Shown here: in pieces, positions 18,000-29,600 of the stretch
Numbering within the stretch: position 1 is the stretch's first letter
Layout of the letters: each line of letters starts with the position of its first letter
Origin: Candidozyma auris
Taxonomy: Eukaryota > Ascomycota > Pichiomycetes > Serinales > Metschnikowiaceae
Direction: 5' to 3'
DNA length: 64,000 nt
Assembly: GCF_003013715.1 (NCBI RefSeq)
Contig: NC_072817.1
Span: forward strand, 62,001 to 126,000
Position numbers and translations under genes: made by a program
The notes under the pieces: generated by a model
Told to the model about the DNA's origin: nothing
Databases searched by the model: none
Seen by the model: only the letters and a program-made list of their open reading frames with translations

Positions 18000-20900
18000 C
18001 TAATTCTTCCACTTGCCGTGATCCTTAAAGCCCTGGTACAAATTCTTGAAGTAGACTCTGCCCAGCAGATCCAAAAGCTGGTTGGCCAACTGCATTTCAA
18101 GCTTAGAGAGAAGTCCAAACAAACTATAGATACCTGGCATCAATGCGTCAGTGATTGAACTCTTCAATGGCGCAGACACTTGCATATGCACATAATTAAT
18201 CAATAGAATGTGTGCCTGTTTCCTGAGAACTCGTTTGTAGACGGCTGCTTGAGATGTGAGTGACTCACTTTCCTTAGTAGACCTCTGAATGGGAGGCTCA
18301 CAAAGTGTAACCAACAATCTGGAAAAAACAGCACCTTCTTCAGCGGTAGCCTCCTTCCTTGTCAAGTGGTTCATTATCTCAGAAAGGGCACTTATCAACA
18401 AATGGTAACGAGATGTGATTCTGAATCTGTGAAACAAGGCAATGTACGATATGACATCGATGAGGGCGATGAAGCTTTTAGATTGATTGGAAAATCGGGA
18501 ATTTTTGAGTGTACCGACAACGTAGGCTAAAGTCAGCTCGATGGCATACTGGGAGAAAATCCATGGATGATCTGATAACATGACAGTAATAGTGGACAAG
18601 TATTCATGCAAAGTGTCGATGTTTTCCACATCTTTAGTCCGAATGCTCATCAACAGAATAGTGCTGACGAAAAGTTTTGTATGCTCTTTGATGCGTTCTT
18701 TGTCTAGTTGATGTGCGAGGATGGTTAAAATTCGGATGATTGGATCAAGGAATGGGGAGGCAGCATCCTCACCGGCTGCTAGTAAATGCAAATAAATTTT
18801 ATCGAAGTCTCCTGAGGGCAAAGACTGGAAGTATGCAATGAGATTAGATTTGACAGATTGAGAGCTGCCAAAAGTTGAGTTATTCAGAAGGGCGAGGAAC
18901 AAACTGATAACGTATAAAGCTCCGTGGAAGCTTGAGGCAGATGTTTTGACAGCCAAAGCAAAGAGGGTCTGCTCTAATGAATCATCTAGTCTTTCCTTGC
19001 CCATGCTTTTAAGCAATTTCTTGATCAGGATTGAAATCTTCTCCAGGAGTGGCGAGGGAAGATAAGCAAGAACAGCAATTAGATCATTACTTAAGGTCTT
19101 CTTTTTGGTGACCAAAGCAACGTAAAGTTCGCAAACAATTTCAAACGCCAAGTTGAAGTCGTTAGACTTCGGCTTCTTGCCTTTGATGACTATTTGTGCA
19201 AGTTTCAAGTCAGTATTAGATGGATCCTTTTTTAAATTTTTTTCAAGATGCCTCAAAATCTCGTTGACAAAGTTCGAGGATGCTTGGCTCTTGAAGTTAG
19301 TGATGTGACTGTCCCATACAAGTTCACCTATCTCAAAAGTGATCTGAGTGTCATCACACGCAAGGAATTTTTTGAAGAACTTGATGTCTTTTTCAAGAAG
19401 TGACGAGCCATTAGCATCCTGCAAAATATACTTAAGGATGATCTTCGACTCTTGACTTTTGATCGAGTCTTTGCAAAAGTCATCGGTGAAAGATACAAAA
19501 AACTTTCGATAAATGGGAAGAGGCATCATGCAAAAGAGAGCTGATTTATTTGGAAACTTTGGATGCTTCGAAATATAAGTCAGAAGTGATTTGAGAAAGC
19601 CTGAAAGCTCAAAAACTAAGGGTGCTTCAGTTTTGAGGAGCTCAAGAAGGCCATCCCCTTGATCCAGCATGAACTTCTCAATAATGGCCGTATGGATCTT
19701 TTCAAAAGGTTCAAAAAGAACAAGCCATCGTCTTGCGAGAGCAAGAGTCTCTGTGGTGGAATTCTTCTTGATAAAGCGTGCCACCTCCTTCTCTTCCACC
19801 AATTCAAAGGAGGCTGTAAGTTCAGCAATCCTGAAAGTCAAGTAGAAGTCATATTTTGTTTGTGGCTTTCCTGGAACCACAGACTTCAAAAGTCCGTCTG
19901 ACAAAAACTTGTGGCCGTAATTGCACAACAAGAAGTATACTACTTCTGACCATCCAGGGTATGAAAATTGTGAGCTCTCAAGAACACGAACCGCAGCGTC
20001 TCGTTTGGATGTAGGGCACATTAGGAGTCCTTTGAGTAAGAGAACAGCCGTTTCCTTCTGCTTCTTTTCCAAAGAGAGATTTAATAGTGTCGAGAATTGA
20101 TTGGCAGAGAGTTCATTGCACTTTGAAGACAAGGAGTTAACCACAAATTCATTATTCCAACAAGGATTCAAAGATACACCCAAGGGAAAGAACGTCTCAA
20201 TAAAGCTGTTGAATTCTCTGGCACGAATAAAACCTTGAGCCAATCTAGGCGCTAGGATACAAATATCCTCCTCTGAAAGTCCCTTTGTAGTATCCACAAT
20301 TTCTTGAGCTTTTTCGACTGCTAACGATGGGCTCAAAGAGACAAGATGACCCACCAATCCCCACCTCACCGGCTGCCTGGAAATCTCATCTATGTACATA
20401 TTTTGGAAGAACTCAGGCGAAAGGGTTCTGTTGACATCGGCCAAGACTTGAAGAAGTCTCTCCGACAATTCCGAGAATTTGCTGCATTTTGTGATACTAA
20501 TAAATACGGCTTCACACAGGGCGATATCCTTGGCAGCCAAATTGTTCACGACTTCTTGAAATAGAAGCTCAACAGCTTCTTGTAGGAGACCATCATATGC
20601 CAAAACGTCATCCATATGCGAACAGAGTGAACGAGGAGTTTCAATCTCAAATAGGAAGATTCTGTTTTGCAGTTTCAAAAGATTTATGGTAGGCTCAAGC
20701 AGGAGATCGTAAGGAGACGAAAGGATATTGAGTATGTGAGGAAGCACACTTGAAAAGTAGCGAGCCGTGCTTTTCTTCGTTGGCTTGTACTGAGAGGACT
20801 GTCTTGGAAGCTGATAAATTTGTAGTATCACTGTGGTCCAGTCATTGATTTTTGCATCCTCCTTGGTTTCATTCTCCAACCATTTCACATAGTCAGATAA

Positions 20901-21341
20901 AAGCCCCGTAGCGGTGAATTCATCGACGTCGACATAACCAGAACTTAGTATAGTAGCAACACAGGAGAACATCGCTTCCAAAAGCTCAGTATTGCTACCC
21001 GAAGTGCTCTGTTGCAAGACACTGGCCACAATGGCCACCAACTTGACTCTTCTGAAGCTCTTGGTTCTCACATCTAGATCCAGCTCCACTTCTCCCATCA
21101 TCCGCCACAATCTTTCCCAAAGCGTCCAGGCAAGAGGCTCTAGCTTCCATATCTTGAAATCTTTGCCCGTAAGATCGTTCAATCGATCGCATAGTAAGTT
21201 GAACACAAAGTGATGCTTGTTGATAAGGAACACATCTAGGGAACCGTCTAGCAACGCCAGAGCGACTTCTACGGCTTTTAAAGGCGATATTTCCTTTGAC
21301 CTGAGGTGCTTTGTCGCCTCCGCCGTTTCTAGCTCCACCAT
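18000..21341 (-). CDS. URB2: Urb2-like nucleolar pre-ribosome factor
   Basis: A 1113-residue, almost wholly helical protein without catalytic motifs. The C-terminal block ending in LLDLLGRVYFKNLYQGFKD is the conserved Urb2/Npa2 tail, and length is near that of S. cerevisiae Urb2 (1174). Urb2 works with Npa1 (Urb1) and Dbp6 in early 60S assembly and 27S rRNA processing in the nucleolus. The gene ends 2 bp from GEF1 in convergent orientation, so 3' UTRs must overlap. Upstream, near 21381-21410, there are TGATGAGC and AATTTTTCGCGAT, weakly like the PAC and RRPE boxes of ribosome-biogenesis genes. SNU13 lies 280 bp upstream on the same strand. The call rests on the C-terminal block and general build. 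Confidence 0.8.
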   Translation of the reverse strand: MVELETAEATKHLRSKEISPLKAVEVALALLDGSLDVFLINKHHFVFNLLCDRLNDLTGKDFKIWKLEPLAWTLWERLWRMMGEVELDLDVRTKSFRRVKLVAIVASVLQQSTSGSNTELLEAMFSCVATILSSGYVDVDEFTATGLLSDYVKWLENETKEDAKINDWTTVILQIYQLPRQSSQYKPTKKSTARYFSSVLPHILNILSSPYDLLLEPTINLLKLQNRIFLFEIETPRSLCSHMDDVLAYDGLLQEAVELLFQEVVNNLAAKDIALCEAVFISITKCSKFSELSERLLQVLADVNRTLSPEFFQNMYIDEISRQPVRWGLVGHLVSLSPSLAVEKAQEIVDTTKGLSEEDICILAPRLAQGFIRAREFNSFIETFFPLGVSLNPCWNNEFVVNSLSSKCNELSANQFSTLLNLSLEKKQKETAVLLLKGLLMCPTSKRDAAVRVLESSQFSYPGWSEVVYFLLCNYGHKFLSDGLLKSVVPGKPQTKYDFYLTFRIAELTASFELVEEKEVARFIKKNSTTETLALARRWLVLFEPFEKIHTAIIEKFMLDQGDGLLELLKTEAPLVFELSGFLKSLLTYISKHPKFPNKSALFCMMPLPIYRKFFVSFTDDFCKDSIKSQESKIILKYILQDANGSSLLEKDIKFFKKFLACDDTQITFEIGELVWDSHITNFKSQASSNFVNEILRHLEKNLKKDPSNTDLKLAQIVIKGKKPKSNDFNLAFEIVCELYVALVTKKKTLSNDLIAVLAYLPSPLLEKISILIKKLLKSMGKERLDDSLEQTLFALAVKTSASSFHGALYVISLFLALLNNSTFGSSQSVKSNLIAYFQSLPSGDFDKIYLHLLAAGEDAASPFLDPIIRILTILAHQLDKERIKEHTKLFVSTILLMSIRTKDVENIDTLHEYLSTITVMLSDHPWIFSQYAIELTLAYVVGTLKNSRFSNQSKSFIALIDVISYIALFHRFRITSRYHLLISALSEIMNHLTRKEATAEEGAVFSRLLVTLCEPPIQRSTKESESLTSQAAVYKRVLRKQAHILLINYVHMQVSAPLKSSITDALMPGIYSLFGLLSKLEMQLANQLLDLLGRVYFKNLYQGFKDHGKWKN

Positions 21342-21621
21342 CTTAGTATATGTCCTAGGTTGAAAGTCGACCTTCTATAATGATGAGCATCCACTGTAAT
21401 TTTTCGCGATGCCCATATCACTACTGATATCAAGTGGACAACATATGCAATCTGCTGAATAATTCGATACATCTAAAAGAAAAAAAGCTTGACTCAATTT
21501 ATGATTCATTTGAAAGTATCATCGCAATTTGCACTCGGATCGACCCACAGATATATACTACACTATCTACACTGGCTACATGAAATGAACTCCCTGATAT
21601 GTGTAATGCTATAGTACAACT

Positions 21622-21996
21622 CTAAATTAACAAAGTCTCGATCTTGTCCTTGATGCCGTAGATCTGGTTCTTGATAGAGGAGGCGTCATTGGAGGTGACC
21701 GAAGCGGCAATAACAGCTCTCGACACACCACAAGCTCTGCCCAAGGCGGTCTTGGAAGGAACAAACACGTAAGGAACGTTTTTGTCCTCACACAACAAAG
21801 GCAAGTGCAACAAAATCTCAATTGGCTCGGTGTCGGCAGCCATGATGATGAACTCGGAAATACCTCTGTTCAATGTCTTAGTGGCCTCGTTGGCACCTTT
21901 CTTGAGCTGTCTCAAGTTCTGGGCTTGAGAAACAACGTCCAAGATCTGCTGGGTCAATGCAGAGTCAGCTAAGGGGAAGGCTTTTGGGTTAGACAT
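21622..21996 (-). CDS. SNU13: Snu13/15.5K RNA-binding protein
   Basis: A 124-residue L7Ae-family protein, nearly the same length as yeast Snu13 (126). The kink-turn binding block [17 protein letters not shown] and the tail [16 protein letters not shown] are typical. Snu13 binds k-turns in U4 snRNA (U4/U6.U5 tri-snRNP) and in box C/D snoRNAs including U3, so it serves splicing and rRNA processing in the nucleus. Codon use is strongly biased to TTG leucine, as expected for a highly expressed gene. A CACGTG at 22100-22105 lies 104 bp upstream, a possible Cbf1-type site. Confidence 0.95.
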   Translation of the reverse strand: MSNPKAFPLADSALTQQILDVVSQAQNLRQLKKGANEATKTLNRGISEFIIMAADTEPIEILLHLPLLCEDKNVPYVFVPSKTALGRACGVSRAVIAASVTSNDASSIKNQIYGIKDKIETLLI

Positions 21997-22444
21997 GGTT
22001 TAATGTTGTTGATTAGGCTCCTTGCAAAATAGCTCACCGATAAAGAGAAGAAGAGATGGAAAAATTCCTTTGCGCGAGATGAGTATGGCATGGGGCGGTC
22101 ACGTGGACATCATAGTACCTCGAGATGGGGATGGCAGTTTCCTATTGTGGGATGGCATAGAAATGACATATAGATGACATAGAGACTAATTTTGCCCTTA
22201 AGTGGTTTCAAAGGGACAAAAACTTGCAAAACGTCTTTGATTCGTGGGTAAAATGGGCACAAATTGTGCGATCGAAGGGGCCGGCGTGAAAGAGGATCAG
22301 GAAAGGGAACGAGACAATTTGAGAAGTGGAAATCGAAATCCACTGTTTTGCTTTTATTGGACCGAACGTAATCGATCTTTTGTCGATGACGGCAGCAATT
22401 GGTGAGGAAGTAGGAGGCACTACTCTGCTAAGAGCCTTCATGGC

Positions 22445-22457
22445 TGGCTGCGAAAAA
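22445..22457 (-). promoter_or_regulatory. TTTTTCGCAGCCA element (SNU13 side)
   Basis: Exact 13-base copy, reading TTTTTCGCAGCCA toward SNU13, 449 bp above its start. Confidence 0.6.
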
Positions 22458-22940
22458 TCTGCAAAAATAACCTTGAAAGGAAAGTACGAGAGGCGAACCG
22501 TCTAGTGGCTGCTCTGAAATTCAAAAAGCCTCATAATCAAAAAGATTTCAAACCACAGTATTTTGAAAAGAACTTACTCATTGATCTGTCTTACTCACTT
22601 GGCCGGCAATATTCATTGGACCTATGTTGAGACAACAACGACATTGTGTCCGCACTGGAAATTATCCACAAAGATCTATGTTCGAAGGAAAAAGGATATA
22701 CTCCTCTACCCCTTTCGTGCAACAAGTGACCATCTTCGTGCAATGAGAACATATCAGCTTCAAGAATTCATTGACCAGATACAAAAGCTTCACAATTGCT
22801 GAGTCCAAACTTTGCCAAGTGCTGAGTGTCAGCTGGACGAGATAAAAGTATCCACAAGTTGCAAATGCTCATTCTTCTTGAGTCTAGGTTGGCATTCTGA
22901 GAACTTGTGAAGCTGTGTATGTACACATTTGCATTGTTGC

Positions 22941-22952
22941 TTTTCGCAGCCA
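22941..22952 (+). promoter_or_regulatory. TTTTCGCAGCCA element (VMA3 side)
   Basis: Exact 12-base copy in the VMA3 direction, 507 bp above its start. It is head-to-tail opposite to the copy at 22445. Confidence 0.6.
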
Positions 22953-23458
22953 TTCTCACATAAGTATGGACTACAACACGCTGAGAAAATAGAACTGGAT
23001 ACTTTAGTTTTATGATTTTGAAGAGAGAGAAAAAAGAAGAGGTCACATCCAAATTTCAATAAAAGCTAGATCCGCCAAGTCTTTCGCAAAGGCTGAAGTT
23101 CTCTATACGTTCTACCCTGGCCAGACGCTTCACATACACACCCACGAGCATCACAGGTTTGTACAATTTCATTTTCGAACCTTAATTTCTCACCAGAGAT
23201 AGAAGCTCGAACCTAAGTCTCTTTATCGGTCACTTTTTATACAAATGAACTTCATTCTTTGCAACTTTTCCCAGCGTCAGCCCACATTAAACTGAGCTGT
23301 GCGTAATCCCAATCACAGCACCCCTGCACATACTGCCACGCTCTCACCGCTCACTTAATCCGAGAAAAAATTACCCTCAATCTTAGCCACCTGTAATCTA
23401 TCTTGGTTGACTTGTCGAATACTTCAATTCATCCATCAGTGTTGCTAACTCACAAAGA

Positions 23459-24154
23459 ATGTCCGACTTGTGGTATGTAATTTAGACGGTTCTTGGGTAG
23501 CGGACGTGCTTGTTTGACTCAATTCGTCCTCAAATGATCATCAAGCTTCTTATCGCTGTAAACAGCAGCCGTGACTGTGTTCTCAGCAAATTCGTCTTCA
23601 AAAACAACGTCTAGAGAAGATGAAATTAATAGACAACAAGATTTGATCATTCCTTTATAATCAAGCGTTTTACTAACCAGCCTAGCCCAGTTTACGCTCC
23701 CTTCTTTGGTGCCATTGGCTGTACCGCTGCCATTGTGTTCACCTGCTTTGGCGCCTCTTACGGTACCGCCAAATCCGGTGTCGGTGTGTGTGCCACCTGT
23801 GTTTTGAGACCAGACTTGTTGTTTAAGAACATTGTTCCGGTTGTGTTGGCTGGTATCATTGCCATTTACGGTTTGGTGGTTGCTGTGTTGGTGTCTGATG
23901 GATTGGCCCAGAAGCAGGCCTTGTACTCTGGTTTCATCCAGTTAGGTGCCGGTTTGTCTGTTGGCTTGTCGGGTTTGGCTGCTGGTTTTGCCATCGGTAT
24001 CGTCGGTGACGCTGGTGTCAGAGGCACTGCTCAGCAACCAAGATTATTCGTTGGTATGCTTTTGATCTTGATTTTCGCTGAAGTCTTGGGTTTGTACGGC
24101 TTGATTGTCGCTTTGTTGTTGAACTCCAGAGCTTCTCAGGACGTCACCTGTTAA
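23459..24154 (+). CDS. VMA3: V-ATPase proteolipid subunit c, one intron
   Basis: Spliced gene with exons 23459-23472 and 23686-24154, giving 160 residues as in S. cerevisiae Vma3. The 213-nt intron starts GTATGT, has the branch site TACTAAC at 23671-23677 and ends at the TAG at 23683-23685. The AG at 23680 is too close to the branch point and would break the frame. Exon 1 codes only M-S-D-L and two bases of a Cys codon; the join restores the CPVYAPFFG start of the family. Four membrane helices follow. E137 in FAEVLGLYG is the proton-carrying carboxylate. It forms the rotor ring of the vacuolar Vo sector. Leucine is nearly always TTG, marking high expression. Confidence 0.95.
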
Positions 24155-24334
24155 GGTAGTGATTTCACATCCCTTATTAGAGGGACCACGTTCCCCCAAA
24201 ATGTCATCATGTCGAAAGTCATTTACTGATTTACAATCATCACATATTTCTTTTCTTCATTTCTATCTTCATCGTTATGTAGTTGAGACAATTCCATGTC
24301 TCATTATACGTATCGAAATAGATGTATCAAGTAC

Positions 24335-26536
24335 TTACTTTTGTTGAATGTAAACGTCCCCTATCTTTGAGGCAATGCTTCTTCTCAACGTCAAGACGAG
24401 ATCTTCTACTGATTCCGGAATCAGTCCTTCCTTTTGTAGGATCTTGCGCCAGTCATGCTCAGCAGGTACATCATCAACGCTTTTCACTGCGAAAGAGTAT
24501 AACTTGGCAACCTCATCAGGCTCTTCCTGTGCCAGCACCTCAAAGGAGTCAATTAGCTCGATCATGACCACGAGGTCAGACAATTCGAATTTATCTGATG
24601 AGAGTAGGGGTAGAAATTGTGCGAATAACAATGGCAAGAATTTTTTGGGCATAAACTTGAATCTGATTAGGTGAAACAACCGCGAGATATTCTTTTTGAA
24701 TGCGTTTTTATCTTCCAATGAAACAAGGTACTCCACCAACACTGAGTAGGGAGCAATGCACTGCCTTATCGCAGGCTGAACTTCAAAAGATGTGTTCACT
24801 TTCTTGGTGATAACATTATTCAAGAGCTCGTCTTCAACTGGCAAACTGTTCAAGAGGGCATCCTGGAAGAGGATATCCCACACGATATGATGTATCTTTT
24901 CCATAGCCAAAGCACTTTCCTTGGAGGACGACGTATCGTCGTAACAATGCACGAACATATTCATGGCTTCGTATAGATGACCTTCTGCGAGCGATTGCTC
25001 TCCTTGTTGCAAATAGAGCTTCTTTGCTACGTCAGGTAAATTGAGCTTGGCACAGACAGTAAGTGCCCATTCCATATCATCGTTCGTGTAACACTTATAG
25101 TGCGGCAAGAATTCACCGACTATTTGACGGTTCTTCCAGTTATGGTCTGGTGATGGTGTTATGACGGGGTGAAGGAAGAGACCAATACCGACATTGGCAA
25201 GCGGATGAACCTCAAAACACTCAAAGGCATGCCTCGTGAGGAGATAGTCTGATATTTTTCTCCTTGGAAGCCCTTCCTTGTTTGACAAGGTCATATTAAG
25301 AGCGACGTCGTAATAAGGTAAAAAGAGACCTTTGAGCTCAAAAAGTCGACTCAAGTAAGCTGCAGTTGCGCTGTCGTATTTGTCAACAGCAAGAATAACA
25401 GAAACTGAGTTACCCATGACGACATTACTTAAAAATACTTCTAAGTCTGAAGTCTCGTCAATGCCTTTCTCACCCACAGCAATTTGATAGTAGTCCATGT
25501 AAACATTTTCATAATCACGAACTTGAAATAAAGCTAATGCTGCGTAAAGCTCGTACCAAGTTGAAGTAAATCCGGCCAAAGTTTTAGGAAGACCAGTAAT
25601 TGCTCGAAGCAATTCGAGGATTTGCCTCGCGATGACTAGCTCTTTTTCATCTTCAATGCCTCGTTTGAGCGTCAAATAGCTGTCTCTCATTTCACACGCC
25701 GTGCGCTTCCACTCGCCGAATTGACCTTTTAAGGCCATAGACGTGTAGCTATCTATCAAAACATGGAAGTCGGTGATGATATTATACAACAGGGATTTTT
25801 CACCTAAGTTTTCGTACTTCGACAGCTTTATGGATCGAGCTGCATGGCTGAACATCCCTCTCGTGAGCAAGGTGCCCATGTATGTTGTCCAGAATTCAGG
25901 ATGCATGTATGGCTCTGGGTTGTTGTAGACAACTTCATCGACGAAGCTATCCTCTGGTTTTGGGTCATATTTGTTCACCCAGTACAGAATGAGCTCTGGT
26001 TTTTGCCTTTGGTCAATAGAAAACTTATCAGCTTGAATGAACTCAAGCAAGAAATGGAGATCGACGTATGCATCCCAGTCCTCCTCTTGTAACTCATCTT
26101 TGACAGTATCTAGAAACTGCTCATACTTCGATAATATCTTTGAGAAAGCATCATGTATTCGAGTCAACTTTACCTCTTTCTTGGCATTCTTCGAGATTTC
26201 TCTCAGCGAAGTGACGACTCCCAATGGCTCCTCATCCTCCGAGTCTTCTGGAAGAACCTGGACATCGTGATTCAGTAATTCCTCCACAATCTTGTACAAC
26301 AGGCTTATATACTCATGATGAGCTCTGTAGAACGGATCCTGAGGCTCTAGACTTTTTTTATATTCTTGAAGGTCAAATTGAAATTTCAAGTCGTCATCCA
26401 GCTGAAGCCATTCTGACAATGATGGGTACTTCTTGTCAGCTTTTGGACTTGTGGGGACGTCATCCGAGTTCAATGATTCAGTATGACTCGAAGATTCAGC
26501 GGGGACATCTAGCATTTGTATGTCATCGAAGTTCAT
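24335..26536 (-). CDS. NUP85: Nup85-like Y-complex nucleoporin
   Basis: A 733-residue helical protein, near the size of yeast Nup85 (744). The most family-like stretch is the crown/trunk region with EFLPHYKCYTNDDMEWALTV, then LPDVAKKLYLQQGEQSL and CIAPYSVLVEYLVSL. Nup85 is an ACE1-fold scaffold of the Nup84 (Y) complex, which coats the nuclear pore membrane. Residues 1-35 are acidic and Ser-rich, probably disordered. The gene is convergent with VMA3 (180 bp) and follows the DDB1/MMS1-like gene by 119 bp on the same strand. A different Y-complex member is possible but fits less well. Confidence 0.8.
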   Translation of the reverse strand: MNFDDIQMLDVPAESSSHTESLNSDDVPTSPKADKKYPSLSEWLQLDDDLKFQFDLQEYKKSLEPQDPFYRAHHEYISLLYKIVEELLNHDVQVLPEDSEDEEPLGVVTSLREISKNAKKEVKLTRIHDAFSKILSKYEQFLDTVKDELQEEDWDAYVDLHFLLEFIQADKFSIDQRQKPELILYWVNKYDPKPEDSFVDEVVYNNPEPYMHPEFWTTYMGTLLTRGMFSHAARSIKLSKYENLGEKSLLYNIITDFHVLIDSYTSMALKGQFGEWKRTACEMRDSYLTLKRGIEDEKELVIARQILELLRAITGLPKTLAGFTSTWYELYAALALFQVRDYENVYMDYYQIAVGEKGIDETSDLEVFLSNVVMGNSVSVILAVDKYDSATAAYLSRLFELKGLFLPYYDVALNMTLSNKEGLPRRKISDYLLTRHAFECFEVHPLANVGIGLFLHPVITPSPDHNWKNRQIVGEFLPHYKCYTNDDMEWALTVCAKLNLPDVAKKLYLQQGEQSLAEGHLYEAMNMFVHCYDDTSSSKESALAMEKIHHIVWDILFQDALLNSLPVEDELLNNVITKKVNTSFEVQPAIRQCIAPYSVLVEYLVSLEDKNAFKKNISRLFHLIRFKFMPKKFLPLLFAQFLPLLSSDKFELSDLVVMIELIDSFEVLAQEEPDEVAKLYSFAVKSVDDVPAEHDWRKILQKEGLIPESVEDLVLTLRRSIASKIGDVYIQQK

Positions 26537-26655
26537 ACTGATTACCGGAGGGAGCTCTCAATTATCAACACTTCTTACAACTTATGTTTTTCTTCGTGCG
26601 CACTGCATCTGAGCAGAGGCCCTGCGGGCTTATTGAGGTATATTAATCGCCTATT

Positions 26656-29600
26656 TTAAAATTCATCGATAAATTTCTCCATTGGCATCTTGAGGTGAGA
26701 AGCCTTGGTTTTGTTAACGCCTTTGTCGCTGCTACTGTTAAACGCAGCGAGATGAATGAAATCTTTAGCAATGTCTCGGCGTTTTAGAGCTGCTTCAATG
26801 TACATCGATGGATAAATGGCGCGATCTTCAGAGACATCGGAGTTCTGCTCATATGGTAGATTGAACGTTTTCGTACACGTTCCATAAAGCTTTCTTATTT
26901 TGTAAGTCTCCAGGGTTGCCTGACTCGTCAACCTGTAGATGCCTCCATCCAATGTCCCAATGAGAAGAGACCCGTCTTCTTCGATGTATTTCAAAACATT
27001 GATTTGAGAGTGGAGCATGATCGTGTTTTGTCTGAAATATACTCTGCCGTATGTGTCGCCTGCAACGATATATTCGGGTTCGTCGCCGATGGGAGGCACC
27101 ACACATATTGCAGTATAAAGCATTTCTGTCAGACTTCCTATACGTCTAGGCATCTCGTTGGGGAATTGAAGGAACGCACCATGAAATGAGTCTAGATAAA
27201 CAACACCTCCCAGTTGAGTGGGACACACTTGCATACCATATTGCAACATTCTCTTGGTTTTGGCGCTATCATGCCCTTCATGAACCCATCTGTACCCGTT
27301 TTCAACCTTCTCTAGCTCAATGGAGAGGAGCTCATTCCCTATAGCGTATAATTTGTCACTGAAGACAATGCTAGTAAACGATACATTTCGAAGAGGGACA
27401 CCTTCAGCCATGACATTGGCGACAGCCTTTACCTTGAAATCCTCCACCTTAAAAATTGGAAACTTTTGGCTCCAGGGCCCATCATCTTGGATAGCAACAA
27501 AATACTGAGCGCCAATCTCAAGAGACTTATCTTCAGGAAGAAGACATATATCCGTGTATAAATGCTCACCATCAGCAAATGAATCCAATATTTTCATAGA
27601 TCGACCATCTAAGAGGTTGATTGTTGAACTTCGCTTGAAGCCATTCGAAGATGCAATATCATTCTTGATGCAGATGAGGTAAGGCGTATTTTTAATGCTG
27701 AGAGCCTTTGTCCATAGTTGGTCTGCAAAATGAGCGTCGTCAACATCAGTTTTATCTTTCAGACGGACAGTGAAAAAGGTCCCATCCCTGAGAAGGACTC
27801 CGAACATGTAATTGTACAACAGGAGAACAGTGACACTTTTTATGACTTTTGGAGAATAGAAAAAGTCAGCAAATTCCAAAAAGTAATCACTCTTTGGTAC
27901 TAACCCTATCACCTTGTGGTCATCGTACATCACCACTAAGAGACCGTCTGAATTCATCCCTGTAGGAACGCCGTTCTTGGAAATCCAAACACAGGAGTCC
28001 ACTATGTTGCCTCTGCGGATCAAATGCTGGTAAATGGTGCCGTGGGTATCGACCATGACCAAAACAATACTATTTTTGTTATTGAGACAGAGCAGAGCAC
28101 CAACAAGCCCTGCTTTGCGGATGGAGCAAGTGAGCGACCACCGATGTTTTAATTGATGATGTGAACCACTATAAAACAGAACGTGGCCATCGGAATAAGC
28201 AACAATTATGTACGGTTCATCGCGAAAGTAGACAAATTGAAGGGAGCAGACGAGAGCTTCATCGTGATTAAGCTTGACAGACAGTTCACCACCCTGCGTA
28301 GTTAACACTAGGTGACCTCCTTTGATGTGAATGGTATCCCGAAACCTCATTACTCGAGCAAATTTGATGTCATCATTCCTGACTTTGAAAGCACAAAAGT
28401 CGTCATTGGTCCAAACCCTATCCCATTCGAACTCGCCCTTTTCGTCCATTTTGGCATCACTTATACCCGTGCCGTCTATGGAGAAGTTCGACAACTTTAT
28501 GGCTCCAGGTTTCTTGAGGAGGCCATCATCTTCGATTTCATATATTCGACTGATCTCTGAGGCATTCATGATACCAACATAAACCCTGGAGTCCAGTGAA
28601 TGATAACCCAGGTAGTTTGTTGGCAGAAGTCGGATAATTTCCGCAAACGGCTCGTTTATCTGAATCGACGACAAGACGGTTGTTCTCCACTTGTTGTACG
28701 TTATTTTGCGTAGTTCGCCATTGTGATAGCTACCCTGGCAAACGAAGATGTCTGGTGCGTACCGGATCGAGTCAGTGTTGTAACTGTACGCTAGATCTAG
28801 CACTGGAGGCGAGGAAGGCATGAAGGACAAGATCCGAAGGGTTGGGTCCTCTGGCTGAATGCTGAATAGCACGCTTTGAGAGAACCTCGATGCGGCGTAA
28901 AAGATGTTATCCTGGATGTGGACCAACGAGTTAGCAACTGTGGATTTTCCAACATCAAGGACTGTGAAGCTCTTTAGTAGCATGCTTGACTGGCCAAAAC
29001 GACCTGGGGTAAACAGTAGATCCACGAAGATGAGAGCAGTCTGACCCGAGTCCGTTGTCACCAAAAAGCGAGTATCGTCAATCTTAGTGTATGCTGTGAA
29101 TAACGAGTATACGTATGGAAGCAGCCCGATATCAATAGTTACTACACCCTTTGACACTGAAGCACGGGTAGATGAAGAGTCAACATAGGTGTCAGGAAGA
29201 TCACATGTTTGATTTAACCCTGGAAACAAATACGCCTTCGAATTGCTCAACACCATCACACCCCCATAATTCATTGGTATGATCAAAGATGGGGCCTCCA
29301 CAAACGAGGCAAACTGGTGTATTATCCGAGGGTTTTCTTTTTCAAAAGAAAAGTAAAGAAGAGAAGACGTTAGATCGTAGCCCGAATACAACACTGCCAC
29401 CGTCTGGTTATCCTCCAAAGTGGCAGTCAGCTTCACCTGGATACAACCGAGGGACCCCAGGAACACCGTTTGACTTTTTCTTGCATAAGGATACTTGAAT
29501 ACCCTTCCGTCACTAGTAACCCGTATAACCGATGCATTTTCTCCGTAGACTAGTAGATGCAATCTATGGTGACCAACAGTGGAGTCAATTCCTCTTTGAG

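Larger units (their letters stand above)
21997..23458. other. 1.46-kb divergent intergenic region SNU13/VMA3
   Basis: Contains CACGTG at 22100-22105 and two opposite copies of the TTTTCGCAGCCA element (22445 and 22941). Short frames of 77 to 94 codons show no protein features. It is longer than a normal divergent promoter here. I see no identifiable RNA gene, though one is possible. Confidence 0.5.

Noticed and set aside
23679..23680. First AG after the VMA3 branch point
   Set aside because: Too close to the branch adenine, and it shifts the frame; the next AG at 23684-23685 restores the family sequence.
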